Shown here: piece after piece, positions 1 to 12,271 of the stretch | How positions within the stretch are numbered: position 1 is the first letter of the stretch | How the letters are laid out: every line of letters begins with the position of its first letter | Source: Tetrahymena elliotti 4EA | Lineage: Eukaryota; Ciliophora; Oligohymenophorea; Hymenostomatida; Tetrahymenidae | Direction of reading: 5' to 3' | NCBI GenBank assembly: GCA_000231825.2 | Contig: JH720298.1 | Span: forward strand, 1,704,736-1,768,735 | Length of the DNA stretch: 64,000 bases | Notes under the pieces: model-generated | What the model saw: only the letters and a program-made list of their open reading frames with translations | Databases searched by the model: none | Told to the model about the DNA's origin: nothing | Position numbers and translations under genes: made by a program

Positions 1-240
1 TCAGTTATTCCTACATCTGTAGATACTACCAAAAACTAAATTACTTGTACTTTTACAACAAATTCTTCTCTTTACGAAGATTCAAATTGCTAATACGTAA
101 GCTCAACCTTATGTTCTTCACCAAACACTGATAACAACAATAATAACAACTAATAAAAAGATTTTGATGTTAGCATAAGTTCAGCTAATTTATTAAAAAC
201 TTTTGCAGCTTTATCAGCCTTATTAGTTGCTTTTTTGTGA
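1..240 (+). CDS. 3' end of a cysteine-rich surface protein gene (paralogue A)
   Basis: The frame is open from the first base and stops at TGA 238-240, giving the last 79 residues. With TAA/TAG read as Gln it contains TTKNQITCTFTTNSSLY, almost identical to the matching C-terminal segment of the two complete genes downstream (2498-5476 and 8630-11629). After an Asn/Gln-rich spacer the protein ends in a hydrophobic segment (about 20 residues, rich in Ala, Leu, Val) with no charged residue after it. That is the usual form of a GPI-attachment signal. The gene is therefore a third member of the tandem array, cut by the window edge. Function is unknown; a GPI-anchored surface protein is inferred from the full-length relatives. 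Confidence 0.85.
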
Positions 241-1163
241 TCAACAAAAGATTATTTTAAACTATTTTTTTATTAAAAAGAAATAAATAAGAATATTATA
301 ATTATAGCTAATATATTTTTTATAAAAAAACATAAAATATATGTTTAGAATAGATAAAATGTATGCCAAAGTAGAATAAGTTGACATTGATGCTAGTTAA
401 TTTGTTAAACAAAATATGTTTAAATTTTAATAAATCTTTGATTTCATATAATTTGAGTCTCAAGTCAATATCCAAAGCAAATTTTCATTTAATAAATAGA
501 GTAAAAAATGAAACATATTTAATAAAATTGAGATTTTTTATTTGCTATTTTAAAAAGTACTATTTATTATTCTATGCTTTTTTCTTATTTCATTTCAAAA
601 ATTCAGCAAAGTGTAAAAAAAATTTATTGGCTCAAACTATTGATGTATGATTGATTGATAATCATTAATTTTTTTTAAAGTAAATAATTAATAATTTGAT
701 TTTATTAAAATAATTGTCAAAAAGCACTAAATAATTTCTCATAATATAAAGATCTAATTTTTAATATTAAGGATCTCTTAAATCTATAAGGTTTATTCGG
801 CTAATGTTAATAAATTAATAATAAGCTTTGAAAAAAACTAAGAGGATATTAACTGATTTTTGAATAATTAATTGAAAATAAATCAGAAAAAAAATGACTT
901 AAACTTTACTGATTGATACTTAATATTTTTCATTTGAAATTTAAATAATTAAATAAAAGAATTGATGAATAAATTTTTTTTGTTGTAAAAAATAACATGA
1001 ATTATTTATTTTACTGTTTTCGCATTTAAAGGTTTATTTGTAATTTTTTAATTTTTCTAGGGGAATAAATCATTATACAAAACCCACTTTATAATTTTCT
1101 AAACTCAATAAATTGCTTGATTTATTTTCTAAACTCATTTAAAATAATATATTTTTATTAATA

Positions 1164-1277
1164 TTTTTTATTAACTCTAAATCAGCTAAAATATTTTTTA
1201 TTTCAAATTTTTAATTTTATTGTTTTTGATTGATAAAAAATATTTTAAGCTAAAGTTTTTTTAGAGTTAAATAAAAA
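1164..1277. repeat. imperfect inverted repeat, arms about 45 bases
   Basis: The left arm (about 1164-1206) contains TTAACTCTAAATCAGCTAAA followed by ATATTTTTTA. The right arm (about 1225-1277) contains the complementary series: ATAAAAAATATTTTAAGCTA, then AGAGTTAA. The arms are separated by about 20 AT-rich bases. The structure could be a transcribed hairpin, a 3'-end signal of the upstream gene, or the remnant of a small inverted-repeat element. No flanking target-site duplication was identified. Confidence 0.5.
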
Positions 1278-2160
1278 TTATGATTACTTAAAGCTTTATT
1301 AAAAAATGTTATAGCAACTAATATCTGTAATTTGAGTATGAGATCTGGATCATTAATCATGAATAAAGGAAATGAGTGATTAAAAATAATATTAGATTAA
1401 AAAGTAATTAAAAGAAATATTAGATCAGTTAATTTCTAAAAATAGAGAAGAAATTATATATTGATTTGATGATCCTTTTATTTACTTGCATTATTTTTAT
1501 TTTTATGTTGTGAAAAATATATTTGAAAATTGATTATTCTCTAGAATATTTTATTAATCACAATTAAAAGGATTGAAAAATATCTGAAAGAAGGATGTTC
1601 AAAATTTTTACTTCATCATTTTCTTTGATATTTGTTTATTATTAATTATAAAATTTTCTAAGCATGCATTTCGATTATTTATTTATTACTAACTAATTAA
1701 CTAAAACTGATTTCAGTGAAAGACTTTTCTATATTTTGTAATTAATTGTTACTAGCTAATTTTTAGTATGAGCTAGAAGAGATACATATATAGAGCAATT
1801 CTTAATGGATTAAATATTTTTGAAATATGATAGGTTATTTTGATGTTAATTTATAGGATAAAATGATTCACCACCAAAAAATAATATTTTATTTTTTAAT
1901 TTTTTTTTTATTTTATTTCAAATATTATTCATCATTTTTATTTTCCAAAACTTTAAAAAATAAAGATCTCCTTAATAACATTAATAATAATAATATGATA
2001 GGTAGAATTTCAAATTAACTCTAACGCTTCTGAAAAGATAAGCTTTTATTGATTTACTGGTGTGAATTTTGTTATCACTAAACCACATTTTAATTAACAA
2101 ACAGTAAAGTGAATTTATTAACAAAACCTCTTTTTTTAGAAATAGATAGGTTTTTGAACT

Positions 2161-2260
2161 CAAATTCAAGCTAAAAACTCAAAATTGGTTTTTTAATTAA
2201 AAATTTCAGGATATTTTTAATGTAAAACTTGTTTCTTTAACTTAATGGGCAAAATAAATT
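2161..2260 (+). promoter_or_regulatory. upstream block shared by surface genes B and C (copy 1)
   Basis: About 240-340 bases before the ATG of gene B lie CAAATTCAAGCTAA, an ATTTCAGG motif and a TAATGGGCAAAATAA-like motif. They occur in the same order as upstream of gene C (8270-8366). The similarity may be leftover duplication homology or conserved promoter elements; the sequence alone does not decide. Confidence 0.3.
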
Positions 2261-2497
2261 CAGGAGAATTTACATAAATAAACAATTAATAAAATTTAAA
2301 ATTGTCTGCTTGTTTCTTTATCAAACCACTATTTATTTATTTATTCAGTTAGTTAGTGTTTTGTTGATTTTATTTGGAATAAATAAGATTCAAAGAGGAA
2401 AATCAAGCTATAAGTAAGTCTTTTAATTGAAGATTGATAATAAATTATTAATTCATAAAAATAAAAAAATCAATAAGATTTTTAAAAGCACATTTAA

Positions 2498-5476
2498 ATG
2501 AAAAATCTACTTAAATTATCTCTCTTACTCATTTTATTAGTTGGAATTATCCCAGCATCTTCTGCTGAGGCTTGTAAATTCTTTACTGATACAGATGGCT
2601 CATGTGTGAAAAAGTGTCCTTACCCTAGAGTTGGTGATAGTGAAACTAAGACTTGCCTTAAAGATGATAGTCTATGTCTAAAATTCTTGCTTAAAGAACC
2701 TAATGTTTGTGTTAAGGAATGTCCTTAATATTTTAAAGCTTAAAGCGCTGGAAAGAAGAGTTATCAAGTTTGTGTTCCTTGCATATTTTAAGATAGTTAA
2801 GGAAACTGCCATGAAAAATGTCCTGATGGATTAATTGCTGATTTGACTACTTAAACATGCTTGAAATCTCCTTCTGATTGCTAAGCTTATTTCAATAAAG
2901 AAATGCAATCTTGTTAAAGTAAATGTCCTCCTAATTTTACTCCTGATGATAAATAAACTCCCAAAGTTTGTATTAGCTGTAAATTAAATGGAACTTGTAC
3001 TGGAGATAATAATGGAAATAATTCAAATAACGGAAGCAATCCAAATAATGGAAGTACTACTCCAAATACTAGTTGCACCCTCTATTTAGCTGCAGATATG
3101 CAAAACTGTGGTGCTGCTTGCCCTCCTATGTAAATAGCTTTACCATAAGTTGCTGGATAATCTTACATTCAATGCTAACTTTGTCCTAAAACTACTCCTT
3201 TTGTAAGCTATGATGGTTCTTAGTGCGTTAGCTAATGTAATAGTGGATAATTAGTAGATCGTAAAACATCTAATTGCATTTAAGCTGCTCAATGCACCTC
3301 AAATGTCTTTATTGATGAAAATAAAATATCTTTGTGTGTTGAAAAATGTCCTCCTGATTAATAAGCTGTTTCTGTTAAAGATTAACCCTATAAAAATTGT
3401 TAGGCTTGTCCAGCAGATTAAGCTCTTGATTTAACTACAAAATAATGTGTAAGTTCTTGTAAAATTCTTGACCCTAGTGGAAAAATCTGTTTGCCAGACA
3501 TTAAGTATTGTATTGGTTTTATTTCTTCTGATAAATCTAAATGCTCTTCTAGTTGTGCTGCTAATTAATATATCCTTAAGGGAGAAATAGAAGGATAATT
3601 TAGTTGTGTTGATAAATGTGATCCTTCCTTATTTATTATGAAAAAGTAAGGAAAAGATAATGCAAACTTAAATTTTTGTGTTGAAAAATGTCCCCCATTT
3701 TAATTCCCTAATGCAGATAAAATTTGTACTTCTGTTGATAGCTGTGCTAAATTTTTATCCATGGATGGAAAGAGCTGCTTAGATGCTTGTCCTGAAGGAT
3801 AATTAGCATAGACAGTATAAGATAAAAAAGCTTAGATTTGTATGCCTTGTTTACAAAAGCTTTCTTCAGATGGTAAAACTTGCAGTGATAAATGCGCTTC
3901 AGGTGAATTATTTGATCTCAAATAAAAGAAATGTATTGCCTCTGATTAATGTACTGATATTAAATCTAATGATTTGTGCTTATCTAAATGCTAACCAGGT
4001 TAATTACTTCAAGTTGATGCAAATAAAAAAAAATCATGTATTTCTATTAGTAGTTGTGCTGATTATATTTCTTCAGACAAGTAATCATGTGTTAAAAGTT
4101 GTGATGCTTAAGAAGGAACAGTTACTGTTAAAAATCAGAAAGCTTGTGTTATTTGCCGTTTTGGTCTTGATACTGATGGAATAAAATGTTTAGAGAGCTG
4201 CCTAACAGGCTAAGTTTTTGATCCTGCTTAAAGTAAATGTGTTTTATCATCTAGCTGTACTGGAATTTTAAGTGCTAATGGAAAAAGATGTGTTGCCGAA
4301 TGTTAGTTCCCTGAAGTAAAACCCTCTTCCTCTGCCACCTAATGTGCTTACTCATGTTAAAAAGGTCAACTTTTCAAAGAAAAAGTTGGTTGCATAGATC
4401 CAAGCAACTGTTCCGGATATTAATCTGCTGATGGATTATTCTGTGTTGATAGTTGTAATGTGGTCCGTTAAATTGTAGCTGATAGTACATCTAGTCCAAA
4501 GACTTGCTAAAAGTGCCCTGATGGACAATACCCTCAAGTATAAGCAGATAAATCTATTGTTTGTGCTGATAAAAATTCAGATCCCGTTTCTGACATTAAA
4601 GATTAATTAACTAATGCTTTGAAACCAACAACTGCAGATGCTAAATTAACTCCAACTCAAAAGGATGCTGTTAAAGGTTTACTTAAATCTATTACAAATG
4701 ATCTTGAATCTTAAATCAGCTCAGCTTTATCAGACTCTACAGCAACTGATAAGCTCTAGTCTCTTCTCAAAGATGGTATTTCAACTTTAAAGTCTTCCAT
4801 TTTTAATTTCCTTTAAAATGTTGACTCTTATGATGCCTCTACTAATGTCGATCAATCTAATAAAGTTTAAGATTAAACTCAAGTCGTTTTAGGTACAAGC
4901 TCTCTTTAGATTGTTGCAGAAAAATAGAAAAAAGGTTTTGCTTTCAAGGTTAAATTCAATTTGAAAGATTTAATCTCAGGTTCTTCTGTTTCTCTTTAAT
5001 AAGACAATACTTAAGCTCCTACATTAGATTCTACTTCTACTACTGGCGTAAGTAATTAGACTGATTCCTCTATATCAGCTATGTAAGTAACTCACTTGGC
5101 TAGCAACCCTAACTGTTCAAGTTGTCCATCTGGTCTTACTTCTATTGATGCTCAAACTGCTGCAAGACTTAGAAACTTGTAAGCTGCTCCTGGCTAAACT
5201 TATCAATTAACCTATGATGTTGATCCTACTAAAATCACAAAGACTATTTGTGTATCATTTGATTCGAACAACAGCATGTCAGTTAACCCTACAGTATTAG
5301 ACACAACTAAAAATCAAATAACATGTACTTTTACCACCAATTCTTAGCTTTACTATGATTCTACTTGTTAGTATGTAAGTAAGGCTTTGTGTTAAAATAC
5401 AAGCGTTGTTATATCCTCTGGTAGTTTATTAAGTGCTGTAGCAGCTCTCTCAATATTAATTTTATCTTTATTCTGA
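2498..5476 (+). CDS. cysteine-rich, probably GPI-anchored surface protein (paralogue B), 992 aa
   Basis: One intronless ciliate-code frame runs from ATG 2498 to TGA 5474-5476. Residues 1 to about 22 form a signal peptide (MKNLLKLSLLLILLVGIIP, cleavage near SSAEA). Residues about 23-690 are a cysteine-rich region built from irregular repeats of the form C-x2/3-C-P (CVKKCP, CVKECP, CVEKCP), broken near residue 170 by an Asn/Gly/Ser-rich linker. Residues about 700-960 are cysteine-poor, with a helical stretch, then three short conserved Cys segments. The last 20 or so residues are hydrophobic with no charged tail, as in a GPI signal. The design resembles ciliate immobilisation antigens and other variable surface proteins, but the repeats do not match the hexacysteine pattern known from Ichthyophthirius i-antigens, so I give no antigen name. 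Only TGA ends the frame; dozens of in-frame TAA/TAG codons replace Gln. Confidence 0.9.
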
Positions 5477-8400
5477 TGAATTAATTACTAAACTTGTATT
5501 TTAAAAATAAATATCATACTATTTGTATACTACTTACTTTGTTACTTTCTATGGGTTTATTGACATAGTAATAATTTACTCAATCATTTTAATAAAAATT
5601 TAAATATGTTAAAATAATTTTAATTTTCTAAAATAAAAATATTTTCCATGTTTAGATTCTTTTTTAAGAGTTTCTAAAAATTAATAAAAGAGAAAACAAT
5701 TTCAAATAAAATATTTGAATAAAAATGTAATGAAAGAAGTAGAAGAAAATAAAATTGCAAGCAATATCTAAATCAGCTTTAGATTAGTGAATTTATTTTT
5801 AATAAATTGAAAAAGAGAAATTCTTGATTTATTATTTTATTTTCAGTTTTTGAATAAAGAACTTAAATAAATTGAAAAAAAAAACTTTTTTTTGAATTCT
5901 CAAAATTTTTTCATTTTTGAAAACCATTTCTTTCTCTCTTTTGAGTTTATAAATTTTGTATCAATTTACTCATTTTTTTGTTGATATTAACTAAAAAAGA
6001 AAAGAAGGGACATAATTAAGAAAAAATATCATTGAAGTAGTAAATTTTCTTAACTATTAAATGACTCTTATCCTTCCATAGCTTTATTATTTTTACTAAA
6101 AAAAATTATCTTTTCAAAAGTTATTAATAAGAATATCATAAATCAAAATATAAATGACTAAGATTTATCTCTTAAATTACAATAAAAGGTAATACTAAAT
6201 ATTAATTAATGAAGTAGAATCTTTAAAAACTTACAAATTTTAAATTATTTTCTGTTCTCTAAAAAAAAAGGGGTTTTAAAATTGTTGAAAAGACCCATAT
6301 ATTTTACCTTTTTTCATACAATGTCATTATTTACAATAACTTTTCTTCAAGACACATACGGCTGGCTAGTGATAAAATTTTATATTTCAATACCAAAAAA
6401 ATTTTATATGAGCAAATTTCAACCTTTACACCTAACCTAACAGGATTGAATTGCATTTTATTTAAAAATGTAATTATTTTTTGTGTTCCATTAACTTTTA
6501 GAGTTCAGAATTAATATCAAAATTAAAGAAAATAAAAAATTTTAATGAATCTTAATTAAAATGAAACTAAGGCTAAAAACCTTTTTATTTTTTCAAAATA
6601 TTTCGTGAATGCAGATTTCATATCTTGTCCATCTTTAAATTCTATAAGAATCATTGCTGTTTCCAACATTCAACTAATAATAGAATAATATTAAATTACT
6701 ATATGCTCATACAACAATATTTTTTACTAAACTTATTTTCATATTTTTAAAAATAAATTCTTTTAGTCTTATGAATGAATGAAAGAATTAATTAATTTTT
6801 ATAGAGTTATAAAGATGGTATTCATAATAAGAGTGACCTTACATTTATGAGTTCATTCAAATTTTTTAAAGTAATATTTAAATATATATTTCTACAAACA
6901 TTCTTATTCATATTTACTATGTAGGTAAATAATATATTTACTTTGTATAATAAGTTAAGAGAGATGAGTTAATAATATAGTGACACTTTGCTGGTAAATA
7001 CTAAATTATTATTTGAAATTTAAATTTGAATTGAATAGAATAGACAATCAAGGTAATATAAAATTGCCTTAAAAAATTTTATTATTTCTAGTTTTTGGAT
7101 TTGTTTTGATGGAAAGAAAATCAGGTTGTTTTTTTAATTATTTTTGAGCATCAATTCAAAACTGAGGTAAAAATCTAAATTCAATAAAAGACAAATAAAA
7201 ACTTGTAATCAAATATTGGCTAGGTTTATCAAACAAATTTAAAGACTTTGATTAAATATCGATAATACTTTTTTTTCAGAATTATAAGTTCAAATAAAAT
7301 ATATCAAATATGTTTTATAATCAAAAATCAAAAACATTTTTTTTATTTTTCCATGTATTTTTTATATGAATAATAGTGATCAATTGCTTTATTATTCCAA
7401 ATTTATTCTATGAACTTAATTTTAATAAAATGCGTTATTATCTTGAATTTGAGAAGAAAAATACAAAGAGAGAACTTTAACTCATAACAAGATTTGAATT
7501 CAGATTTATTTTTTAATTTTATTTGCTTGTTAATTTAATAACTATTAATAAATCTAAGATATTAATTTATTCATTGATTTTTGAAAATGAAATTCAAGTT
7601 AAAAGTTAAAGTATCTAAAAGCAGAAACCAGATATTATTGCAAGTATCTTACTATTATAACATACTTAATATTTCTTTTTCTAATAGAATTCATAAATAC
7701 TTTCTCATAAAGCTTCAATAAAATATTTTTCTCAATTAAAAAATGTAAATTCAAATTTCTGAAATCAGGATTGACTGAATAAAATATTTTGACAATTCAT
7801 TCAATCAATACTTGCTGTTTTTGTTATTGGTTTTAAGAAGAATGCGCGTTAGGATTAACAAAGATTTCAGGTGATAAATTGTTTCATAAATTGTAATCAC
7901 AATTTATTAATTAATTTTAAATCTGAATACGAGAAACAAATATTCATTTAATTTTTTAGGCTCAATTACTTTCCATTCAAGACTAAAATACCAAAAAAGG
8001 TTAAAATCAAATATGTTTTTTTCCTTTGAATGGAAAATTATTTACTCCTCAAAAAATGTTTCTTTATTAAAGACATTCATTTATTTCTTTTAAAATTTTC
8101 TTTTCAAATATTTGGTAAAATTTAGATTGAAAACCTAACGCAAGAAAAAAATCAAGTTTCTAATTGATGGTATAATTAAATTTTTGATCATACAATTGCT
8201 TTCAAATTGAGAAAGTGTTAATTAAATGAATACCTTTATTTGGATAATAGGATGAAACTTTGTAAATCGCAAATTCAAGCTAATAATTCAAATTAAACTT
8301 TAGATTTATTTATTTCAGGCGATTTTTTAATTAAAATTTTATTAAATTAATTGAATGGGGAAAATAATTTGTGTTGGATATAAATTAATAAAGAATAATA

Positions 8401-8629
8401 AATAACCTTAACAACTCAAGATCTAATTTCATATTATTTCATCATCAGATCTGTAACGTAGTCTAAAATTTTTATTAAATATCTCCTCGCATTTTATTTT
8501 CATTAAATAAGACCATCTTGCAACACACAACAAGGCAAGCTATAAATTAGGATTTTTGGTTTCGAATAATTGTTTATTAATTAATTAATTAATAAAAAAA
8601 TAAAGAAGATTTTTAATAAGAATATTAAA
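5477..8629. other. intergenic, AT-rich, no supported gene
   Basis: This is a 3.1 kb spacer between tandem genes B and C. I see homopolymer-rich DNA, a short inverted repeat (TTTCCATTCAA near 7971 and TTGAATGGAAA near 8024), and the promoter-proximal block shared with gene B. No frame carries a recognisable domain. Confidence 0.6.
8270..8370 (+). promoter_or_regulatory. upstream block shared by surface genes B and C (copy 2)
   Basis: CAAATTCAAGCTAA, then TATTTCAGG and TTGAATGGGGAAAATAA-like motifs occur in the same order as before gene B (2161-2260), about 260-360 bases before the ATG of gene C. A CAAGCTATAA word also occurs nearer both start codons. This is a candidate promoter-proximal element or residual duplication homology. 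Confidence 0.3.
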
Positions 8630-11629
8630 ATGAAAAATCTATTAGCATTATCTCTATTGCTCATTTTATTAGCTGGATTCATTCCAACTACTACTGCTTA
8701 AACTTGCGACTTCTTCAAAGATACCGATGGCTCTTGTGTGAAAAAGTGCCCTTATCCTAGAATAGGTGATAGTGAAAAAAAGGTTTGTTTGGAATCTGAT
8801 ACTTTATGCTCAAAATTCTGGCTTAAGGAACCTAATATTTGTGTAAGCGAATGTCCTGCATAATTTAAAGCCTAACCTGTTGACTAGAAAAAGTATTAAG
8901 TTTGTGTTCCATGCCTTTTCTAAGACCCTGCAGGAATCTGCTAAGAAAATTGTCCTATGGATTAAATAACAGATTTTACTTCTTTGAAATGTTTGAACTA
9001 ACCTAATGATTGTAAAGCTTACTTCATTAAAGAATAAAATGCTTGTTAAAATAAATGCCCTCCTGAATTTACTCCTGATGATACTAAAACCCCTAAAGTT
9101 TGTATTAATTGCAAAATTACTGGTACTTGTAGCACAAATAATGCTGGAAATAATGGTAGTACTACTACTCCAAACACTAGCTGCACTCTCTATCTTGCTG
9201 CTGACTTACAAAATTGTGGTTCAAAATGTCCTCCTATGCAAATTGCATTAACTAAGGTCACAGGTTAATCTTACACTTAATGTTAGCTTTGCCCTAAAGC
9301 TACTCCTTTTGTAAGCTATGATGGTACTTAGTGCCTAAGCAAATGTAATACAGGAGAATTAATTGATGCTAAAACATCTAATTGTATTTAAGCTGCTCAA
9401 TGCACCGAAAATCTCTTTGTTGATGAAAATAAAAACTCTTTATGTGTTGAAAAATGTCGCCCTGATTAACAAGCTGTTTCTACTAAAGATTAACCTTACA
9501 AAACTTGTTAAGATTGCCCAGCAGGTTAAACTTTAGACTTAGGCACAAAATAATGTGTAAGTTCTTGCAAGATTCTTGACCCCACAGGAAAAATCTGTTT
9601 GCCAGATATCAAGTATTGCATTGGTTTTATTTCTTCTGATAAATCTAAATGCTCTTCTAGCTGTACCGCTAATTAATATATCCTCAAGGGAGAAATCGAA
9701 GGATAATTTGTTTGTGTTGATAAATGTGACCCTACCTTGTTTATTGTACAAAAGTAAGGAAAAGATAATGTAAGCTTAAATTATTGTGTTGAAAAATGTC
9801 CTCAATTTTTATTCCCTAATGCTGATAAAATATGTACTTCTGTTGATAACTGTACTAAATTTTTGTCAATAGATGGAAAGAACTGCTTGGATTCATGTAA
9901 ATAGGGAACATTCCCATAAACAGTTAAAGATAAAAAAGCTTAGGTTTGTATGCCATGCTTACAGAAACTTTCTTCTGATGGTAAAACTTGCAGTGATAAA
10001 TGCGCTACAGGTGAATTGTTTGATGTGAAATAATAGTAATGTATATCATCAGATAAATGTAGTGCTATTAAATCAAACGATTTATGTTTACCTAAATGTT
10101 AGCCAGGTTAATTACTCTAAGTTGATGGAAGCAATAACAAATCATGTATTTCTATTAGCAGCTGTACTGATTATATTTCTTCTGATAGATAATCTTGTGT
10201 CAAAAATTGTGGCACTGGTGAAGGAACAGTTGACTAATAAAATTAAAAAATTTGTATTCTCTGCCCTTTCGGACTTGCTGCTGATGGAAAGAAATGCTTA
10301 ACAAGTTGCGCAGATGGTTAAGTTTTTGATCCTGCTTCAAATAATTGTGTATAAAAAGCTAGCTGTACAGGTATTTTAAGTGCTAATGGTAAAAGATGTG
10401 TTGTTGAATGTGAATTCCCTGAGGTAAAGCCCTCTTCCTCTGCCACCTAATGCGCTTATTCATGTTAAAAAGGTTAACTTTTCTAAGATCATGTTGGTTG
10501 CATAGATCCAAGCAGCTGTTAGGGTTATTAATCTGCTGATGGATAATTCTGTGTTGATAGTTGTGATGTTGTCCGCTAAGTAGTTGCTAATAGCAATTCA
10601 ACTCCTAAGACTTGCTAGAAGTGTCCTGAAGGATAATATCCTTAAGTTTAACAAGACAAATCAGTTATTTGTGCTGATAGAAATTCAGATTCTCTCTCTG
10701 ACATTAAAGATTAATTAGCTAATGCTTTGAAACCAGCAGGTGGAGATGGTATATCAACTCCAACTCAAAAAGATGCTGTTAAAGGTATACTTAAATCTAT
10801 CACTAAAGATCTCGAATCATAAATCAGCTCAGCTTTAAAAGATACAACAGCAACTGATAAGTTATAGACTCTTCTCTAAGATGGAATTTCAACTTTGAAG
10901 TCTTCTATTTTTGATTTCCTTAAAAACATTAACTCCTATGATGCCTCTACTAATGTTGATTAATCTAATAATTAAGTTTAGGATTAAACTCAAATTGTTT
11001 TAGGTACAAGCACTCTTTAAATTGTTGCTGAAAAATAGAAAAAAGGATTTGCTTTCAAAGTTAAATTCAATTTGAAGGATTTAGTTTCTGGTTCTTCTGT
11101 TTCTCTTTAACAAGATAACTCTCAACCTCCCTAATTTGGTTCTACTTCAACTACTACTGGATAAGGTATAGGTGATGCTGCTGGTTAAACTGATTCAACA
11201 ATCACTGCTATGCAAATAACTCACTTAGCTAGTAACCCTAACTGTTCTACTTGCCCTACTGGCCTAACTACTATTGATGCTCAAACATCTGGAAGACTTA
11301 GAAACTTGTAAGCTGCAGCTGCATAAACTTATTAATTAACTTACTAAGTTGACCCCTCTCAAATTTAGAAGACTATTTGTGTATCATATGATGCCAACAA
11401 TAGCATGTCAGTTAACCCTACAATTTTAGACACCACTAAAAATCAAATTACTTGTACTTTCACAACAAACTCTTCTCTCTACTATGATTCTACTTGTTAG
11501 TATGTAAGCAAGACTTTGTGTTAAACTACAGATACTAATAATCCAAAAGGTTTTGATTCTAGTATTACTTCTGGTAGTTTACTAAGTACTATGGCTGCTT
11601 TATCTTTATTATTATTAGCTAACTTATGA
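8630..11629 (+). CDS. cysteine-rich, probably GPI-anchored surface protein (paralogue C), 999 aa
   Basis: A single intronless frame runs from ATG 8630 to TGA 11627-11629. It is co-linear with paralogue B over its whole length: signal peptide (MKNLLALSLLLILLAGFIP), C-x2/3-C-P repeats to about residue 690, cysteine-poor helical region, Thr/Gly/Gln-rich spacer, and hydrophobic C-terminus. Large blocks are nearly identical to B (for example KQCVSSCKILDP and GKICLPDIKYCIGFISSDKS), whereas the linker near residue 170 and the spacer near residue 860 differ in length and sequence. The pattern fits recent duplication with divergence in exposed low-complexity parts. The last residues (SLLSTMAALSLLLLANL) form the presumed GPI signal. 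Ligand and function are not evident. Confidence 0.9.
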
Positions 11630-12271
11630 TGAGCTAATTAAAATTTTAAACTTAAATTATATACTAAAAAATAAATAAAAATATTTTTTATCTTTTTTTA
11701 TATTTTATAAAAAATATTTACACTTTATAATATTATTGTTTTTATCATAAAGCCAATTTAAAAGTTCAAAAATAATTTCAAAAAATTTAGTTTTTAAATC
11801 ATATTTATTGTATTATTTTTTTTTTTGAATTGAATTAAATAAAAGATCAATATTAGAACATCAAAATATGAGCAGTGTTAATCTAAATTTATAATTTTGT
11901 TATATCTTATTTTTGTTTTTTGTAGACTTTTCATTAAAAAATTATCATAAAATCTTATGTAAAAGATTTACTTTAAAAGTTCTGAAGTCAAGATATTGTC
12001 ACTTCTATTTTTGGTTACATTTTTAACACATTTAAGGAAACCAATTTCTATATTTGGAGGGGGAGAGGGGCTTATTTTTAGACCCCCAAAAAGATTGTAA
12101 TACTTTGAAAATATTTAAAAAATAAAAAAATAAAAGAAGATATTTAATTTGCTAATCATACAAATATTTTAATAACAATTAATTAATTCAATCAATTTTA
12201 TATTTTTCATAGAACAAAAACTAAATGAAGATAATTTTACAAGTTAAAAATCACTGTCTAAATTTGAAAAA
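11630..12271. other. intergenic, convergent 3' ends, with a G-rich patch
   Basis: This region lies between the 3' end of surface gene C (plus) and the 3' end of the cyclic-nucleotide-binding gene (minus), so it should hold two transcript ends. Its one conspicuous feature is a G-rich run at about 12056-12070 (GGAGGGGGAGAGGGG) followed about 12 bases later by CCCCC, which could fold into a hairpin or a G-quadruplex. No gene is seen. Confidence 0.55.

Larger units (their letters stand above)
241..2497. other. intergenic, AT-rich, no supported gene
   Basis: The spacer lies between surface-protein genes A and B, which run in the same direction. It would hold the 3' UTR of A and the promoter and 5' UTR of B. 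It contains an inverted repeat (1164-1277) and, nearest to B, a block resembling the region upstream of gene C. Short open frames, such as one from ATG 363 to TGA 648-650, show no recognisable protein signature and are as expected by chance when only TGA stops translation. Confidence 0.6.

Noticed and set aside
363..650. Plus-strand frame of 96 codons after surface gene A
   Set aside because: Composition (Phe, Leu, Asn, Lys, Tyr) is what AT-rich non-coding DNA gives; no signal, domain or paralogue.
1..11629. Assignment of the surface proteins as Ichthyophthirius-type immobilisation antigens
   Set aside because: Signal peptide and GPI-like tail agree, but the cysteine spacing and the long cysteine-poor C-terminal part do not match the hexacysteine repeat family.
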